Below, one piece after another: positions 26,558 to 35,638 of a stretch of 64,000 nucleotides of DNA. Below the pieces are notes generated by a model. It did not search any database. It was not told where the DNA came from and saw nothing but the letters and a program-made list of their open reading frames with translations. The stretch spans positions 33,691 through 97,690 of the forward strand of contig JASGKW010000007.1 in the NCBI GenBank assembly GCA_049840515.1. The letters run 5' to 3'. Origin of the DNA: Muricomes sp049840515. Lineage in GTDB: Bacteria; Bacillota; Clostridia; Lachnospirales; Lachnospiraceae. The translations under genes and the position numbers were made by a program. Each line of letters begins with the position of its first letter. The first letter of the stretch is position 1.

Positions 26558-27385
26558 ATGTTAGAGGCATTAAAAGTAATCATACTGGGAATTGTGGAGG
26601 GGATTACCGAATGGCTTCCTATCAGCAGTACAGGACACTTGATACTGGTGGAAGAGTTTGTAAAGCTCAAAATGAGTACTGAATTTATGTCCATGTTTAA
26701 TGTGGTAATTCAGCTTGGCGCGATTTTGGCCGTTGTGGTAATTTATTTTCACAAATTGAATCCTTTTTCAAATACAAAAACGAGCAAACAGAAGATGCTC
26801 ACAATGCAGCTTTGGGTGAAGGTTCTGATTGCCTCTGTTCCGGCCGCGATTATCGGACTTTTATTTGATGATTATATTGATAAGCACTTTATGAACTATG
26901 CGGTAGTTGCAGTTATGCTTGTACTCTACGGCGTTCTCTTCATTATAATAGAAAAAAGAAACGAGCATGCTAAACCAACCGTGAGACGTTTATCGGACCT
27001 TACCATTCCTATGGCTTTGATAATCGGAGGATTTCAGGTACTCGCGCTGATTCCGGGAACATCCCGCTCCGGTGCGACAATCATTGGCGGACTTTTGATA
27101 GGAGCAGCCAGAGGTGTTGCGGCAGAATTTACGTTCTTTCTTGCAATCCCGGTTATGTTTGGGGCAAGTCTGCTTAAGATTATCAAATTTGGTTTTCATT
27201 TTACAGGGACAGAGGCCTTCCTGCTCCTGCTTGGATGTGCGGTATCCTTTGGAGTGTCCATAGCTGCCATCAAGTTTTTGATGCAATATATCAAGAATCA
27301 TGACTTTAAGGTGTTTGGATATTACAGGATTGTGCTGGGAGCCATAGTACTTCTATATTTTGGAATGAGTGCATTGTTTGCATAA
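26558..27385 (+). CDS. uppP: Undecaprenyl-diphosphatase (BacA/UppP)
   Basis: This membrane phosphatase (275 aa) recycles undecaprenyl pyrophosphate for cell-wall synthesis and gives bacitracin tolerance. EGITEWLPISSTGHLIL (residues about 13-29) and PGTSRSGATIIGGLLIGA near 170 hold the catalytic residues. Eight or so hydrophobic segments. AAGGAGGAG precedes ATG 26558. Confidence 0.95.
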   Translation: MLEALKVIILGIVEGITEWLPISSTGHLILVEEFVKLKMSTEFMSMFNVVIQLGAILAVVVIYFHKLNPFSNTKTSKQKMLTMQLWVKVLIASVPAAIIGLLFDDYIDKHFMNYAVVAVMLVLYGVLFIIIEKRNEHAKPTVRRLSDLTIPMALIIGGFQVLALIPGTSRSGATIIGGLLIGAARGVAAEFTFFLAIPVMFGASLLKIIKFGFHFTGTEAFLLLLGCAVSFGVSIAAIKFLMQYIKNHDFKVFGYYRIVLGAIVLLYFGMSALFA

Positions 27386-27480
27386 ATAGTTGCATACTCT
27401 TGTTTTTTGAAAAAAATATGATAAAATATAAAAATAATGTGTATTATTATGCATGAAAGATAAAGTTGGAGGAATAGAGA

Positions 27481-28251
27481 ATGAAACGGAAGATTTTAAG
27501 TTTAGTACTAGTGACAGCATGTATAGTTTCCATGGCAGCATGTGGTTCAAAGAAAGAAGACAGCAGTTCAGGGGAAAGTAAGAAAGACACTTTAGTTATG
27601 GCCACGAATGCAGAGTTCCCGCCATATGAGTTTTATGAGGGAAAAGAAGTAGTGGGTATTGATGCAGATATCGCGAAGGCTGTTGCCGAGGAACTGGGAA
27701 TGAAGCTGGAAATCGAGGATATGGCATTTGATTCAATTATTACAGCGGTATCCGGCGGAAAAGCTGACATTGGCGCAGCGGGTATGACAGTCACAGAAGA
27801 CCGTCTGAAGAATGTTGATTTTACAGATACTTATGCGACAGCTACTCAGGTTATTATTGTCAAGGACGGCAGCACACTGGCAGGACCGGATGATTTGACA
27901 GGCAAAAAGGTTGGAGTACAGCTTGGAACTACAGGAGATATCTATGCAGATGATATCGAGGATGCGACAGTAGAGCGTTACAATAAGGGATTTGAAGCTG
28001 TTCAGGCATTACAGCAGGGCAAGATTGATGCGGTAATCATCGACGGGGAGCCTGCAAAAGCTTTTGTTGCAGAGGCGGATGGCCTTAAGATTCTTGATGA
28101 GGCATTTACAGAAGAAGAGTACGCGATTGCTGTGAAAAAAGGAAATGATGAGTTGAAAGACAAAATCAACGGAGCGCTGGCTAAGCTGAAAGATTCCGGC
28201 AAGCTGGATGAAATCGTGGCAAAATATATTAATACTGACAGTGTGAACTAA
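27481..28251 (+). CDS. Amino-acid ABC transporter substrate-binding lipoprotein
   Basis: A 256-residue type-3 periplasmic-binding-like protein with a lipobox (VSMAAC, Cys about 21) anchoring it outside the membrane. TNAEFPPYEFYEGKEVVGIDAD starts the binding domain (shortened here as FPPYEF and VVGIDADIAKAV); AAGMTVTEDRLKNVDFT is family typical. It probably binds polar amino acids or cystine. First gene of a three-gene transporter operon. Confidence 0.93.
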   Translation: MKRKILSLVLVTACIVSMAACGSKKEDSSSGESKKDTLVMATNAEFPPYEFYEGKEVVGIDADIAKAVAEELGMKLEIEDMAFDSIITAVSGGKADIGAAGMTVTEDRLKNVDFTDTYATATQVIIVKDGSTLAGPDDLTGKKVGVQLGTTGDIYADDIEDATVERYNKGFEAVQALQQGKIDAVIIDGEPAKAFVAEADGLKILDEAFTEEEYAIAVKKGNDELKDKINGALAKLKDSGKLDEIVAKYINTDSVN

Positions 28252-28265
28252 AAGAGGATAAAATA

Positions 28266-28958
28266 ATGTTGCAGATATTGCAGGACAAGTTTTACACAAA
28301 TTTTATAGAAGAAAACCGCTGGGAATATATTTTAGATGGGCTGGGGGTCACTTTACAAGTGACCTTCTTTGCAGTTATTATCGGTATTTTAATAGGCTTT
28401 TTGATTGCAATTGTGCGTTCCACTCATGATAAGACTGGAAAGATGAAAATACTGAATGGTATCTGCAAGGTTTATCTGACAGTTATCCGGGGAACTCCGG
28501 TTGTTGTACAGCTTCTGATTATTTACTTTGTTATTTTCGGAAGCGCTGATATTAATAAGGTCATCGTGGCTATCATGGCGTTCGGTTTTAACTCGGGTGC
28601 CTATGTTGCGGAGATTTTCCGCTCAGGCATTATGTCCATAGACAGCGGACAGTTTGAGGCGGGGCGCAGCCTTGGCTTTAATTATGTACAGACTATGATT
28701 TACATTATTATGCCGCAGGCATTTAAGAATGTTCTTCCCGCTCTGGGAAATGAGTTTATTGTGCTTTTAAAGGAGACTTCAGTTTCCGGTTATATTGCCC
28801 TGCAGGATTTGACAAAGGGCGGTGATATCATAAGAAGCCGTACCTATGATGCATTTATGCCTCTCATAGCCGTAGCATTAATCTACCTTATCATGGTAAT
28901 GATATTTACACAGTTGGTAAGTATGCTGGAGAGGAGGCTGAGAAACAGTGACCACTAA
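28266..28958 (+). CDS. Amino-acid ABC transporter permease
   Basis: A 230-residue HisM/GlnP-type permease with about five membrane segments. GLGVTLQVTFFAVIIGILIG opens the HEAA-type domain, and the coupling segment EAGRSLGFNYVQTMIYIIMPQ (two parts) contacts the ATPase. It starts 14 bases after the binding protein and overlaps the ATPase gene. Confidence 0.93.
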   Translation: MLQILQDKFYTNFIEENRWEYILDGLGVTLQVTFFAVIIGILIGFLIAIVRSTHDKTGKMKILNGICKVYLTVIRGTPVVVQLLIIYFVIFGSADINKVIVAIMAFGFNSGAYVAEIFRSGIMSIDSGQFEAGRSLGFNYVQTMIYIIMPQAFKNVLPALGNEFIVLLKETSVSGYIALQDLTKGGDIIRSRTYDAFMPLIAVALIYLIMVMIFTQLVSMLERRLRNSDH

Positions 28959-29694
28959 TGGACAAGTTTTAATAAAAGTAGAAGATTTGCACAAAGTATA
29001 TCACACCAAGCTTCACGCGTTGGACGGGGTTTCAGAGGAAATCTGCAAAGGTGAGGTTGTGGTTATCGTCGGACCTTCCGGCTCAGGTAAATCTACCTTC
29101 CTGCGTTCCCTGAACTTATTGGAAATGCCGACAACAGGACATGTTTATTTTGAAGGTGTAGATATTACAGGCAAAGAGACAGACATTGACCTCCACCGCC
29201 GGAAGATGGGCATGGTATTCCAGCATTTTAATCTGTTCCCACATAAGACCATACTGGAAAATATAACTCTGGCGCCCATTAAGCTTCTGAAAAAGAGCAA
29301 GGCGGAGGCAGAAAAACATGCCATGGAGCTGTTAAGGCTGGTTGGCCTGGAAGAGAAGGCGAATGGATATCCCTCTCAATTGTCAGGCGGACAGAAGCAG
29401 CGTATCGCCATTGTGCGCTCTTTGGCGATGGACCCGGATGTGATGCTTTTCGATGAGCCGACTTCCGCTCTGGACCCCGAGATGGTAGGAGAAGTTCTGG
29501 AGCTGATGAAGAAATTAGCTTATGACGGAATGACAATGGTTGTAGTGACACATGAGATGGGATTTGCCAGAGAAGTGGCTACAAGAGTCATCTTTATGGA
29601 TGAAGGAAAAATAAAAGAACAGGGAGAGCCGGAAGAATTTTTTGGAAATCCGCGTGACCCGAGATTAAAAGAATTTTTATCTAAAATACTATAA
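28948..29694 (+). CDS. Amino-acid ABC transporter ATPase (GlnQ type)
   Basis: A 248-residue nucleotide-binding subunit. Walker A GPSGSGKSTFLRSLN, Q-loop FQHFNLFPHKT, signature LSGGQKQRIAIVRSLA, Walker B VMLFDEPTSALDPE and the switch His in VVTHEMGFAREV are all intact. GTG start at 28948 overlaps the permease end by 11 bases. Confidence 0.95.
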   Translation: MTTNGQVLIKVEDLHKVYHTKLHALDGVSEEICKGEVVVIVGPSGSGKSTFLRSLNLLEMPTTGHVYFEGVDITGKETDIDLHRRKMGMVFQHFNLFPHKTILENITLAPIKLLKKSKAEAEKHAMELLRLVGLEEKANGYPSQLSGGQKQRIAIVRSLAMDPDVMLFDEPTSALDPEMVGEVLELMKKLAYDGMTMVVVTHEMGFAREVATRVIFMDEGKIKEQGEPEEFFGNPRDPRLKEFLSKIL

Positions 29695-29704
29695 CAAGAG
29701 AGAA

Positions 29705-29735
29705 AGTGTCGGAGAATCTTTTCCGGCACTATTTT
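29705..29735 (+). terminator. Terminator after the ABC transporter operon
   Basis: AGTGTCGGA pairs with TCCGGCACT (one wobble) and is followed by ATTTTAT. Confidence 0.7.
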
Positions 29736-29780
29736 ATCATTTAGGAAAGATATGAGAATACAGGAAAGTTGTGAGAATAT

Positions 29781-31508
29781 ATGAAATATGAAAGAATTGA
29801 TGAGGCAGTATTTCTAAAGCGTCCAAATAGATTTATTGCCCATGTTGAGATAGAGGGGAAACAGGAAGTGATACATGTGAAGAATACAGGGCGGTGTGCA
29901 GAATTATTAGTCCCCGGTGCCACTGTCTATGTGCAGAAGAGTGAGAATCCCCAGCGCAAGACGGGGAGGGATTTGATTGCGGTAAAAAAGGGAGAGCGCC
30001 TGATTAATATGGATTCACAGATTCCCAACAGAGTTGTCCAGGAATGGATTGAAGGCGGAGGACTTTTTGGTGAAAATCCCTATGTAAGGCCGGAGACTAC
30101 CTATGGAAATTCCCGGTTTGACCTTTATGTGGAGACGGGGGAGAGAAAGTGTTTCATTGAGGTAAAAGGAGTCACTTTGGAGGAAGATGGTGTAGTCCGT
30201 TTCCCGGATGCGCCGAGCCCCCGTGCGGTGAAGCATGTAGAAGAACTGTGCAGAGCGGTAAAGGACGGGTACGAAGCATATGTTATATTGGTTGTACAAA
30301 TGAGAGATGTCCGTTATTTTACACCTAATATAGAAACACATCCAGAGTTTGGCGAGGCTTTGAAAGCGGCAAGGGCAGCAGGTGTAAAGATTCTGGCATA
30401 TGACTGTCGGGTAACACCCCAGAGTATTGAATTAAATGAGCCGGTTCCGGTGGTGCTGGGAAACCCTATTCTCAAAGAGGCAGTCAATCCAATTGTGGAA
30501 TGGTATCGCAAAAATAAGAGGGATTTGCCCTGGCGGCATAATGTGAATGCTTACCATGTCTGGATATCTGAAATTATGCTTCAGCAGACAAGAGTGGAGG
30601 CTGTGAAAAGATATTACGAGCGGTTTTTGGCGGAGCTTCCTACAGTGAGGGAACTGGCCGTGGTAAAAGAGGACAGGCTTTTAAAGCTGTGGGAAGGGCT
30701 TGGGTATTATAACCGGGTAAGGAACATGCAAAAAGCTGCACAGCAGATTATGATAGATTACCACGGGGAGTTTCCGCACACGTATGAAGAAATCCGTTCC
30801 CTGACTGGGATTGGAAATTATACGGCGGGAGCCATCGAGCCCTTTGCCTATGGTCTGCCCAAACCGGCTGTGGATGGGAATGTGCTGCGGGTTGTGTCCC
30901 GGCTTACGGCAAGCTGGGATGACATTATGAAAGCAAAAGTCAGAACCCGGATAGAAGAGGAACTTGAGGAAGTGATACCGGCGGAAGCTTCCTCGGATTT
31001 CAACCAGGGGCTTATTGAGCTTGGAGCTATTGTGTGCCTGCCAAGCGGAGACCCAAAATGTGGGGAGTGCCCTGTCAGTCATTTGTGCCGCGGAAAGATG
31101 CTGGGGATTGAAAAAGAACTTCCGGTTAGAACGAAAGCGAAGGCGAGAAGAATTGAGAAACGGACCGTTTTGATTTTGAAAGATGGAAATGGTCTGGCAA
31201 TCAGGAAACGTCCCTCCAAGGGATTGCTCCCGGGCTTATATGAACTTCCCAATCTGGAAGGTCATCTGAGCAGAAAGGAAGTGATTGAATATTGTCATTC
31301 TATCGGAATTTCACCGCTTCACATAAAAAAGGCAGGAAATGCAAAACATATATTCAGCCATGTAGAATGGCACATGACTGGGTATGAGATAAAGGTGGAT
31401 GAATTGGAAAAGAATTGCAGCCAGGATATGATATTTGCTCCAAGAATAGAAATAGAAGAAAAGTATTCCATACCCTCTGCGTTTGAAGCTTATAAAAGTA
31501 TGTTGTAA
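29781..31508 (+). CDS. SfsA-MutY fusion: nuclease-like domain plus A/G-specific adenine glycosylase
   Basis: A 575-residue two-domain protein in a single frame. Residues about 1-230 match SfsA, a sugar-fermentation-stimulation/nuclease-like protein (FIAHVEIEGKQEV, NTGRCAELLVPGA, RFDLYVETGERKCFIEVKGV in parts, FPDAPSPRAVKH). From about 235, MutY begins: WYRKNKRDLPWR, the catalytic Glu in SEIMLQQTRV, the helix-hairpin-helix LTGIGNYTAGAI, the Asp in AVDGNVLRVVSR, four Fe-S cysteines (CLPSGDPKCGECPVSHLC) and a C-terminal NUDIX-like domain. MutY removes A opposite 8-oxoG. Confidence 0.92.
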   Translation: MKYERIDEAVFLKRPNRFIAHVEIEGKQEVIHVKNTGRCAELLVPGATVYVQKSENPQRKTGRDLIAVKKGERLINMDSQIPNRVVQEWIEGGGLFGENPYVRPETTYGNSRFDLYVETGERKCFIEVKGVTLEEDGVVRFPDAPSPRAVKHVEELCRAVKDGYEAYVILVVQMRDVRYFTPNIETHPEFGEALKAARAAGVKILAYDCRVTPQSIELNEPVPVVLGNPILKEAVNPIVEWYRKNKRDLPWRHNVNAYHVWISEIMLQQTRVEAVKRYYERFLAELPTVRELAVVKEDRLLKLWEGLGYYNRVRNMQKAAQQIMIDYHGEFPHTYEEIRSLTGIGNYTAGAIEPFAYGLPKPAVDGNVLRVVSRLTASWDDIMKAKVRTRIEEELEEVIPAEASSDFNQGLIELGAIVCLPSGDPKCGECPVSHLCRGKMLGIEKELPVRTKAKARRIEKRTVLILKDGNGLAIRKRPSKGLLPGLYELPNLEGHLSRKEVIEYCHSIGISPLHIKKAGNAKHIFSHVEWHMTGYEIKVDELEKNCSQDMIFAPRIEIEEKYSIPSAFEAYKSML

Positions 31509-31557
31509 ATCTGGACGGAGGCTTAAGCTGACAGCTTTTAGAGTCTGCTCTGTTTTC

Positions 31558-31586
31558 TTGAAACCGCCCCTCGTTTATGATATACT
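31558..31586 (+). promoter_or_regulatory. Promoter of the TetR-family gene
   Basis: TTGAAA (31558-31563) and TATACT (31581-31586) with a 17-bp spacer. Confidence 0.6.
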
Positions 31587-31624
31587 CGAACTACCAACGG
31601 GCTAAATAAAAGGAGTGTGCAGTT

Positions 31625-32226
31625 ATGGGTGATAAGGCAGAACTATCAAAACAGCAGCAAAAGTCTAAAGAGACAAAAGAGCGTATCTTTTGGGCGGCAA
31701 AAAGAATTTTGCGGAAAAAGGATATGAGGAGCTTTCTATCAAGAATATCTGTGAGGAAGCAGGTGTATCCAATGGGAGTTTTTATCATCATTTTAAAACG
31801 AAAGATGACCTGCTCTCCTATTATATAGAAGACCAGCCTACCATTAACCCGGATTTGCTGGACCTTCCTCAAAATGCAGATGAGGCAAAAATTGCAATTA
31901 TCCATGTGTATTTAAATTATGTGGAATACTGCCGCGAGCTGGGCGTGGAATTTATGTCCGGCTACTATGATACAAAAAACCAGGCGCTGAATCCTGACAG
32001 CCGGACAGAGCGCCCATATCCCATCCTGACAGTGCAGAATTATGTGGAGAAGGCAGTGCAGGAGGGCGTGATAAGGCTCGGCATAGGGATTGATGAATTT
32101 ACCACGGATATCCGGATGATTGTAATTGGAAACGTATTTGAATGGTGTCTGCGCGGCGGCGAGACAGATTTTGAAGGAAATATGAGGCGCTCTCTGGGAA
32201 AATACCTGGACAGTACCATTTTTTAG
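31625..32226 (+). CDS. TetR/AcrR family regulator (one-base deletion)
   Basis: The N-terminal helix-turn-helix (KERIFWAAKRIFAEKGYEEL after repair, then ICEEAGVSNGSFYHHFKTKDDLL in two parts) is followed by an effector-binding domain. The frame changes near 31708, where a T is missing from a T run. It starts the unit with the lipid kinase gene, 57 bases downstream. The ligand is unknown. Confidence 0.85.
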
Positions 32227-32283
32227 AGGAATTTCCTACAGCCTCCATTGCAAAGAGGAATTCCCGGGGTGGAGGTAGAAAAA

Positions 32284-33203
32284 GTGAAATATAAGTTTAT
32301 TGTAAATCCACACTCGCGCTCCGGCAGAGGGGGCGGGATATGGGCAATTCTTGAGCGGGGCTGAAAAAACGGCAGGCGGACTATGAGTGTTTCCTCACAA
32401 AATATCCGGGACATGCCACAAAACTTGCCCGGCAGATTACGGATGATGACCAGGAACATAGGATTGTGGTATTTGGCGGGGATGGAACGGTCAATGAGGT
32501 TGTGGATGGCATCAAAGATATAGAGAAAGTTATCCTGGGATATATTCCAAGCGGTTCCGGCAATGACCTGGCAAGAGGGCTGAAGCTTCCCACGGAGCCG
32601 GCGGCGGCACTGGAGGTTGTTCTGAATTCTGGTCAGATACAAAAAATGGATATAGGGCTTTTAACCCGTGCGGGAAAAACACGGAGATTTGCAGTAAGTG
32701 CCGGGATTGGCTTTGACGCCGCAGTCTGCCATCAGGTGGCAGTATCCAATTTGAAAACTCTGCTGAACCATTTAAAGCTTGGGAAGCTGACCTATGTGAT
32801 TGTAGCCATTGTGAGGCTGCTTTGTGACAGGCAGGTGAGCGCGAAAGTGACCTTGGACAATAACGAGACCAAAACATTTAAAAAAGTATATTTTGCTGCC
32901 GCCATGAATAACCCTTATGAGGGAGGGGGACTTCGCTTTTGTCCCCGCGCCGTAAATAATGATGGGATTCTGGATATAATTGTAGTTTCGGGACTTCCCA
33001 GACTCGCGATTCTTTTACTTCTGCCCACGGCCTACAAAGGATGGCATGTACATTTCCCCGGAATATCTATATTTCAGTGTAAAAAAGCCATAATAGAAAC
33101 AGAAAAGGCACTGGCTATCCATACAGACGGAGAACCCATATTTTTGAGAAAAGAAATTGCAGTTGAACTGTTAGAAAAACAAATCAGAGTAATTACAGGA
33201 TAG
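32284..33203 (+). CDS. DagK/YegS-type lipid kinase (one-base deletion)
   Basis: A diacylglycerol/lipid kinase, about 306 aa. VNPHSRSGRG and the nucleotide-binding VVFGGDGTVNEVVDG and PSGSGNDLARGL motifs are clear. The frame changes near 32361 where a G is missing from GGGG. GTG start at 32284 with GGAGGT eight bases upstream. It probably recycles diacylglycerol from polymer synthesis. Confidence 0.85.
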
Positions 33204-33294
33204 ATAAAATTGTTAGGATTCAGCTATGCGGTTTGAGTTGGTTTAACAATAACGTAAAATTTTGAAATATTTTGTTAAGCTTTTATGAACATTG

Positions 33295-33323
33295 TTGTTG
33301 CCGTTTCTGATTCGTGTTATAAT
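33295..33323 (+). promoter_or_regulatory. Promoter of the PAP2 gene
   Basis: TTGTTG (33295-33300) and TATAAT (33318-33323) with a 17-bp spacer. Confidence 0.55.
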
Positions 33324-33370
33324 CGGGGAAATTAGAATGGATTCAGATTCAAGAAAAGGGAGAGTTCTGT

Positions 33371-34051
33371 ATGAATCTTAAAACAAAAGCAGTGGGTCTG
33401 ATTAAAAAATATAAGCATGGCTGGGTATTTGGTTATATCCTGATTTACATGCCGTGGTTTTTGTATTTGGAAAAGCATGTGACGTCAAACTATCATGTCA
33501 TTCATGCTTCGATAGACAGGAAGATACCATTTATAGAGTACTTTATTGTACCTTACCTGTTGTGGTTCGTTTTTATTGCAGCAACATTTTTATATTTCTT
33601 CTTTACAGATGTGGAGGGCTTTTATAAGCTGGCTAAGCTGATGTTTACCGGGATGACGATTTTCCTGATTGTATCCACCCTCATTCCAAATGGTGTCAAC
33701 ATACGTCCTCTGTATTTTGCAAGAGACAATATTTTTGTGGATATGGTGAAGACGCTTTACAAGGCAGATACCCCTACAAATGTCCTGCCGAGTCTGCACG
33801 TATTCAACTCTATAGGGGCGTGCATAGCAATTTATCACAGCGAGGCGCTGAAAAAACATAAGATTATCAGCTGGAGCGCCTATATTCTGGCCAGTCTGAT
33901 TATTCTGGCTACGATGTTCTTAAAACAACATTCAGTGGTAGATGTAATGGCAGCAGTATTGATGTCATATGCTCTTTACCAGTTCGTATATGAAACAAGC
34001 AAGAAAAAAGAACCAAAGACAGCCGATCAGGTTGCTTTTGGAGGCAGATAA
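33371..34051 (+). CDS. PAP2-family membrane phosphatase
   Basis: A 226-residue protein with about five membrane segments. LPSLHVFNSIGACIA is the PAP2 P-SLH motif and KQHSVVDVMAA the His-containing third motif. The first motif (KxxxxxxRP) may be IRPLYFARD-like. It probably dephosphorylates a lipid phosphate. Monocistronic with its own terminator. Confidence 0.8.
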   Translation: MNLKTKAVGLIKKYKHGWVFGYILIYMPWFLYLEKHVTSNYHVIHASIDRKIPFIEYFIVPYLLWFVFIAATFLYFFFTDVEGFYKLAKLMFTGMTIFLIVSTLIPNGVNIRPLYFARDNIFVDMVKTLYKADTPTNVLPSLHVFNSIGACIAIYHSEALKKHKIISWSAYILASLIILATMFLKQHSVVDVMAAVLMSYALYQFVYETSKKKEPKTADQVAFGGR

Positions 34052-34056
34052 ACAGT

Positions 34057-34105
34057 ACCCGACACGCCTCTCTGTGATGCGCACCATGTCGGGTTATTTC
34101 TTTGT
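34057..34105 (+). terminator. Terminator after the PAP2 gene
   Basis: ACCCGACA pairs with TGTCGGGT and is followed by TATTTCTTTG. Confidence 0.6.
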
Positions 34106-34192
34106 TGATTCTGTCTTGCTATAGCCAAAAGGGCCATTGCAGTGTTATAATAGGAAAAGACTATAAAGGAATTAGGAGGAAATAGAAGAATC

Positions 34193-35280
34193 ATGGGTAA
34201 GATTATGCTGACAGGGGACAGGCCCACCGGAAAATTACATGTGGGGCATTATGTAGGTTCCTTAAAACGAAGAGTAGAGCTTCAGAATGCTGGAGAGTTT
34301 GACGATATATTTGTTATGATAGCAGATGCACAGGCACTGACGGACAATGCCGACAATCCGGAAAAGGTGCGCCAGAATATAATTGAAGTGGCCTTGGATT
34401 ATCTGGCCTGCGGATTAGACCCGGAAAAATCAACAATGTTCATACAGTCACAGATTCCACAGCTCTGTGAATTGTCATTTTATTATATGAATCTGGTTAC
34501 TGTATCCCGCCTGCAGCGCAATCCTACTGTAAAATCAGAAATACAGATGCGCAACTTTGAGGCCAGCATTCCCGTTGGATTTTTCACATATCCAATCAGT
34601 CAGGCCGCAGATATCACTGCATTTAAAGCAACAACAGTGCCGGTGGGGGAGGATCAGCTTCCCATGCTGGAGCAGACAAAGGAGATTGTGAGGAAGTTTA
34701 ATTCTGTTTACGGAGACACTTTGGTGGAGCCTGAAATTTTACTTCCCGATAATACAGCCTGTTTAAGACTGCCCGGCACAGACGGAAAAGCGAAGATGAG
34801 CAAATCTCTGAACAACTGTATTTATCTGTCAGAGGAGCCGGATTCCATCAAGCAGAAAGTATTCAGTATGTTTACCGACCCCACACACATCAGAGTGGAG
34901 GACCCGGGAAAATTAGAAGGAAATACGGTATTCACCTACCTTGATGCATTCTGCCGCCCGGAATATTTGGAGAATTTCTCCCTGATTACGCCAATTTGGA
35001 TGAATTGAAGGAACACTACAAGCGCGGTGGTCTGGGGGATATGAAAGTGAAGAGATTCCTCAATTCCGTTTTGCAGGCTGAATTGGAGCCAATCAGAAAT
35101 AGAAGAAAAGAATATCAGAGAGATATTCCTTATGTATACGAAATCTTGAAAAAGGGCAGTGAGAAGGCAGAAAGTGTAGCCGAGGCTACTTTGAAAGACG
35201 TAAAAGAGGCTATGAAAATCAATTATTTTGAAGACCAGGAGTTAATCAATGCACAGGCGGAAAAATTTCGTCAGGAGTAA
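34193..35280 (+). CDS. trpS: Tryptophan-tRNA ligase (one-base deletion)
   Basis: TrpS charges tRNA-Trp. GDRPTGKLHVGHYVGSL holds the HIGH-like motif (HVGH) and DGKAKMSKSLNN the KMSKS loop. The C-terminal 95 residues lie in another frame: a T is missing near 34976, and restoring it gives ENFLPDYANLDELKEHY. Essential gene, so an error. ATG 34193 follows TAGGAGGAAA. Confidence 0.94.
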
Positions 35281-35293
35281 GATTTAGAATTAA

Positions 35294-35338
35294 AAAAAGA
35301 AGAGACTCTGCTTTGTGAAAAGCGGAGCCTCTTTTTTA
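35294..35338 (+). terminator. Terminator of trpS
   Basis: AAGAGACTCTGCTTT pairs with AAAGCGGAGCCTCTT, followed by TTTT. Confidence 0.85.
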
Positions 35339-35345
35339 AGATATA

Positions 35346-35404
35346 TAAAAAACAAATGCGGCTACCTTGACGTTAAAACATGCCCTGATAGTCGCATTTG
35401 TTTT
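35346..35404 (-). terminator. Terminator of tRNA-Arg (minus strand)
   Basis: AAAACAAATGCG and CGCATTTGTTTT form a stem just downstream of the minus-strand tRNA. The A run on the plus strand is a T run for that transcript. Confidence 0.7.
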
Positions 35405-35410
35405 CAATAA

Positions 35411-35484
35411 CGTGCGCGAGAAGATTCGAACTCCCGACCTTCTGGTCCGTAGCCAGACGCTCTATCCAGCTGAGCTACGCGCAC
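35411..35484 (-). tRNA. tRNA-Arg (anticodon ACG)
   Basis: On the minus strand GTGCGCG...CGCGCAC forms the acceptor stem, with a GCTCAGCTGGATAGAGC D arm, anticodon loop CTACGGA and a GTTCGAATC T loop. Confidence 0.95.
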
Positions 35485-35578
35485 ATACTGTAATCATTTC
35501 ATTCACAGCAGATATTAGTATATAATAAATATAATAGCTTGTCAATATATTTGGCGAAAAAAGTATATAAATTGATTT

Positions 35579-35625
35579 GGTATTCAGCCATGCAGGATTT
35601 GAACCAAACTGTATGGCCGAATACC
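35579..35625 (-). terminator. Hairpin after pfp
   Basis: GGTATTCAGCCAT pairs with ATGGCCGAATACC (one wobble), 14 bases past the pfp stop. The T tract is weak. Confidence 0.5.
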
Positions 35626-35638
35626 AACATAAAATATT

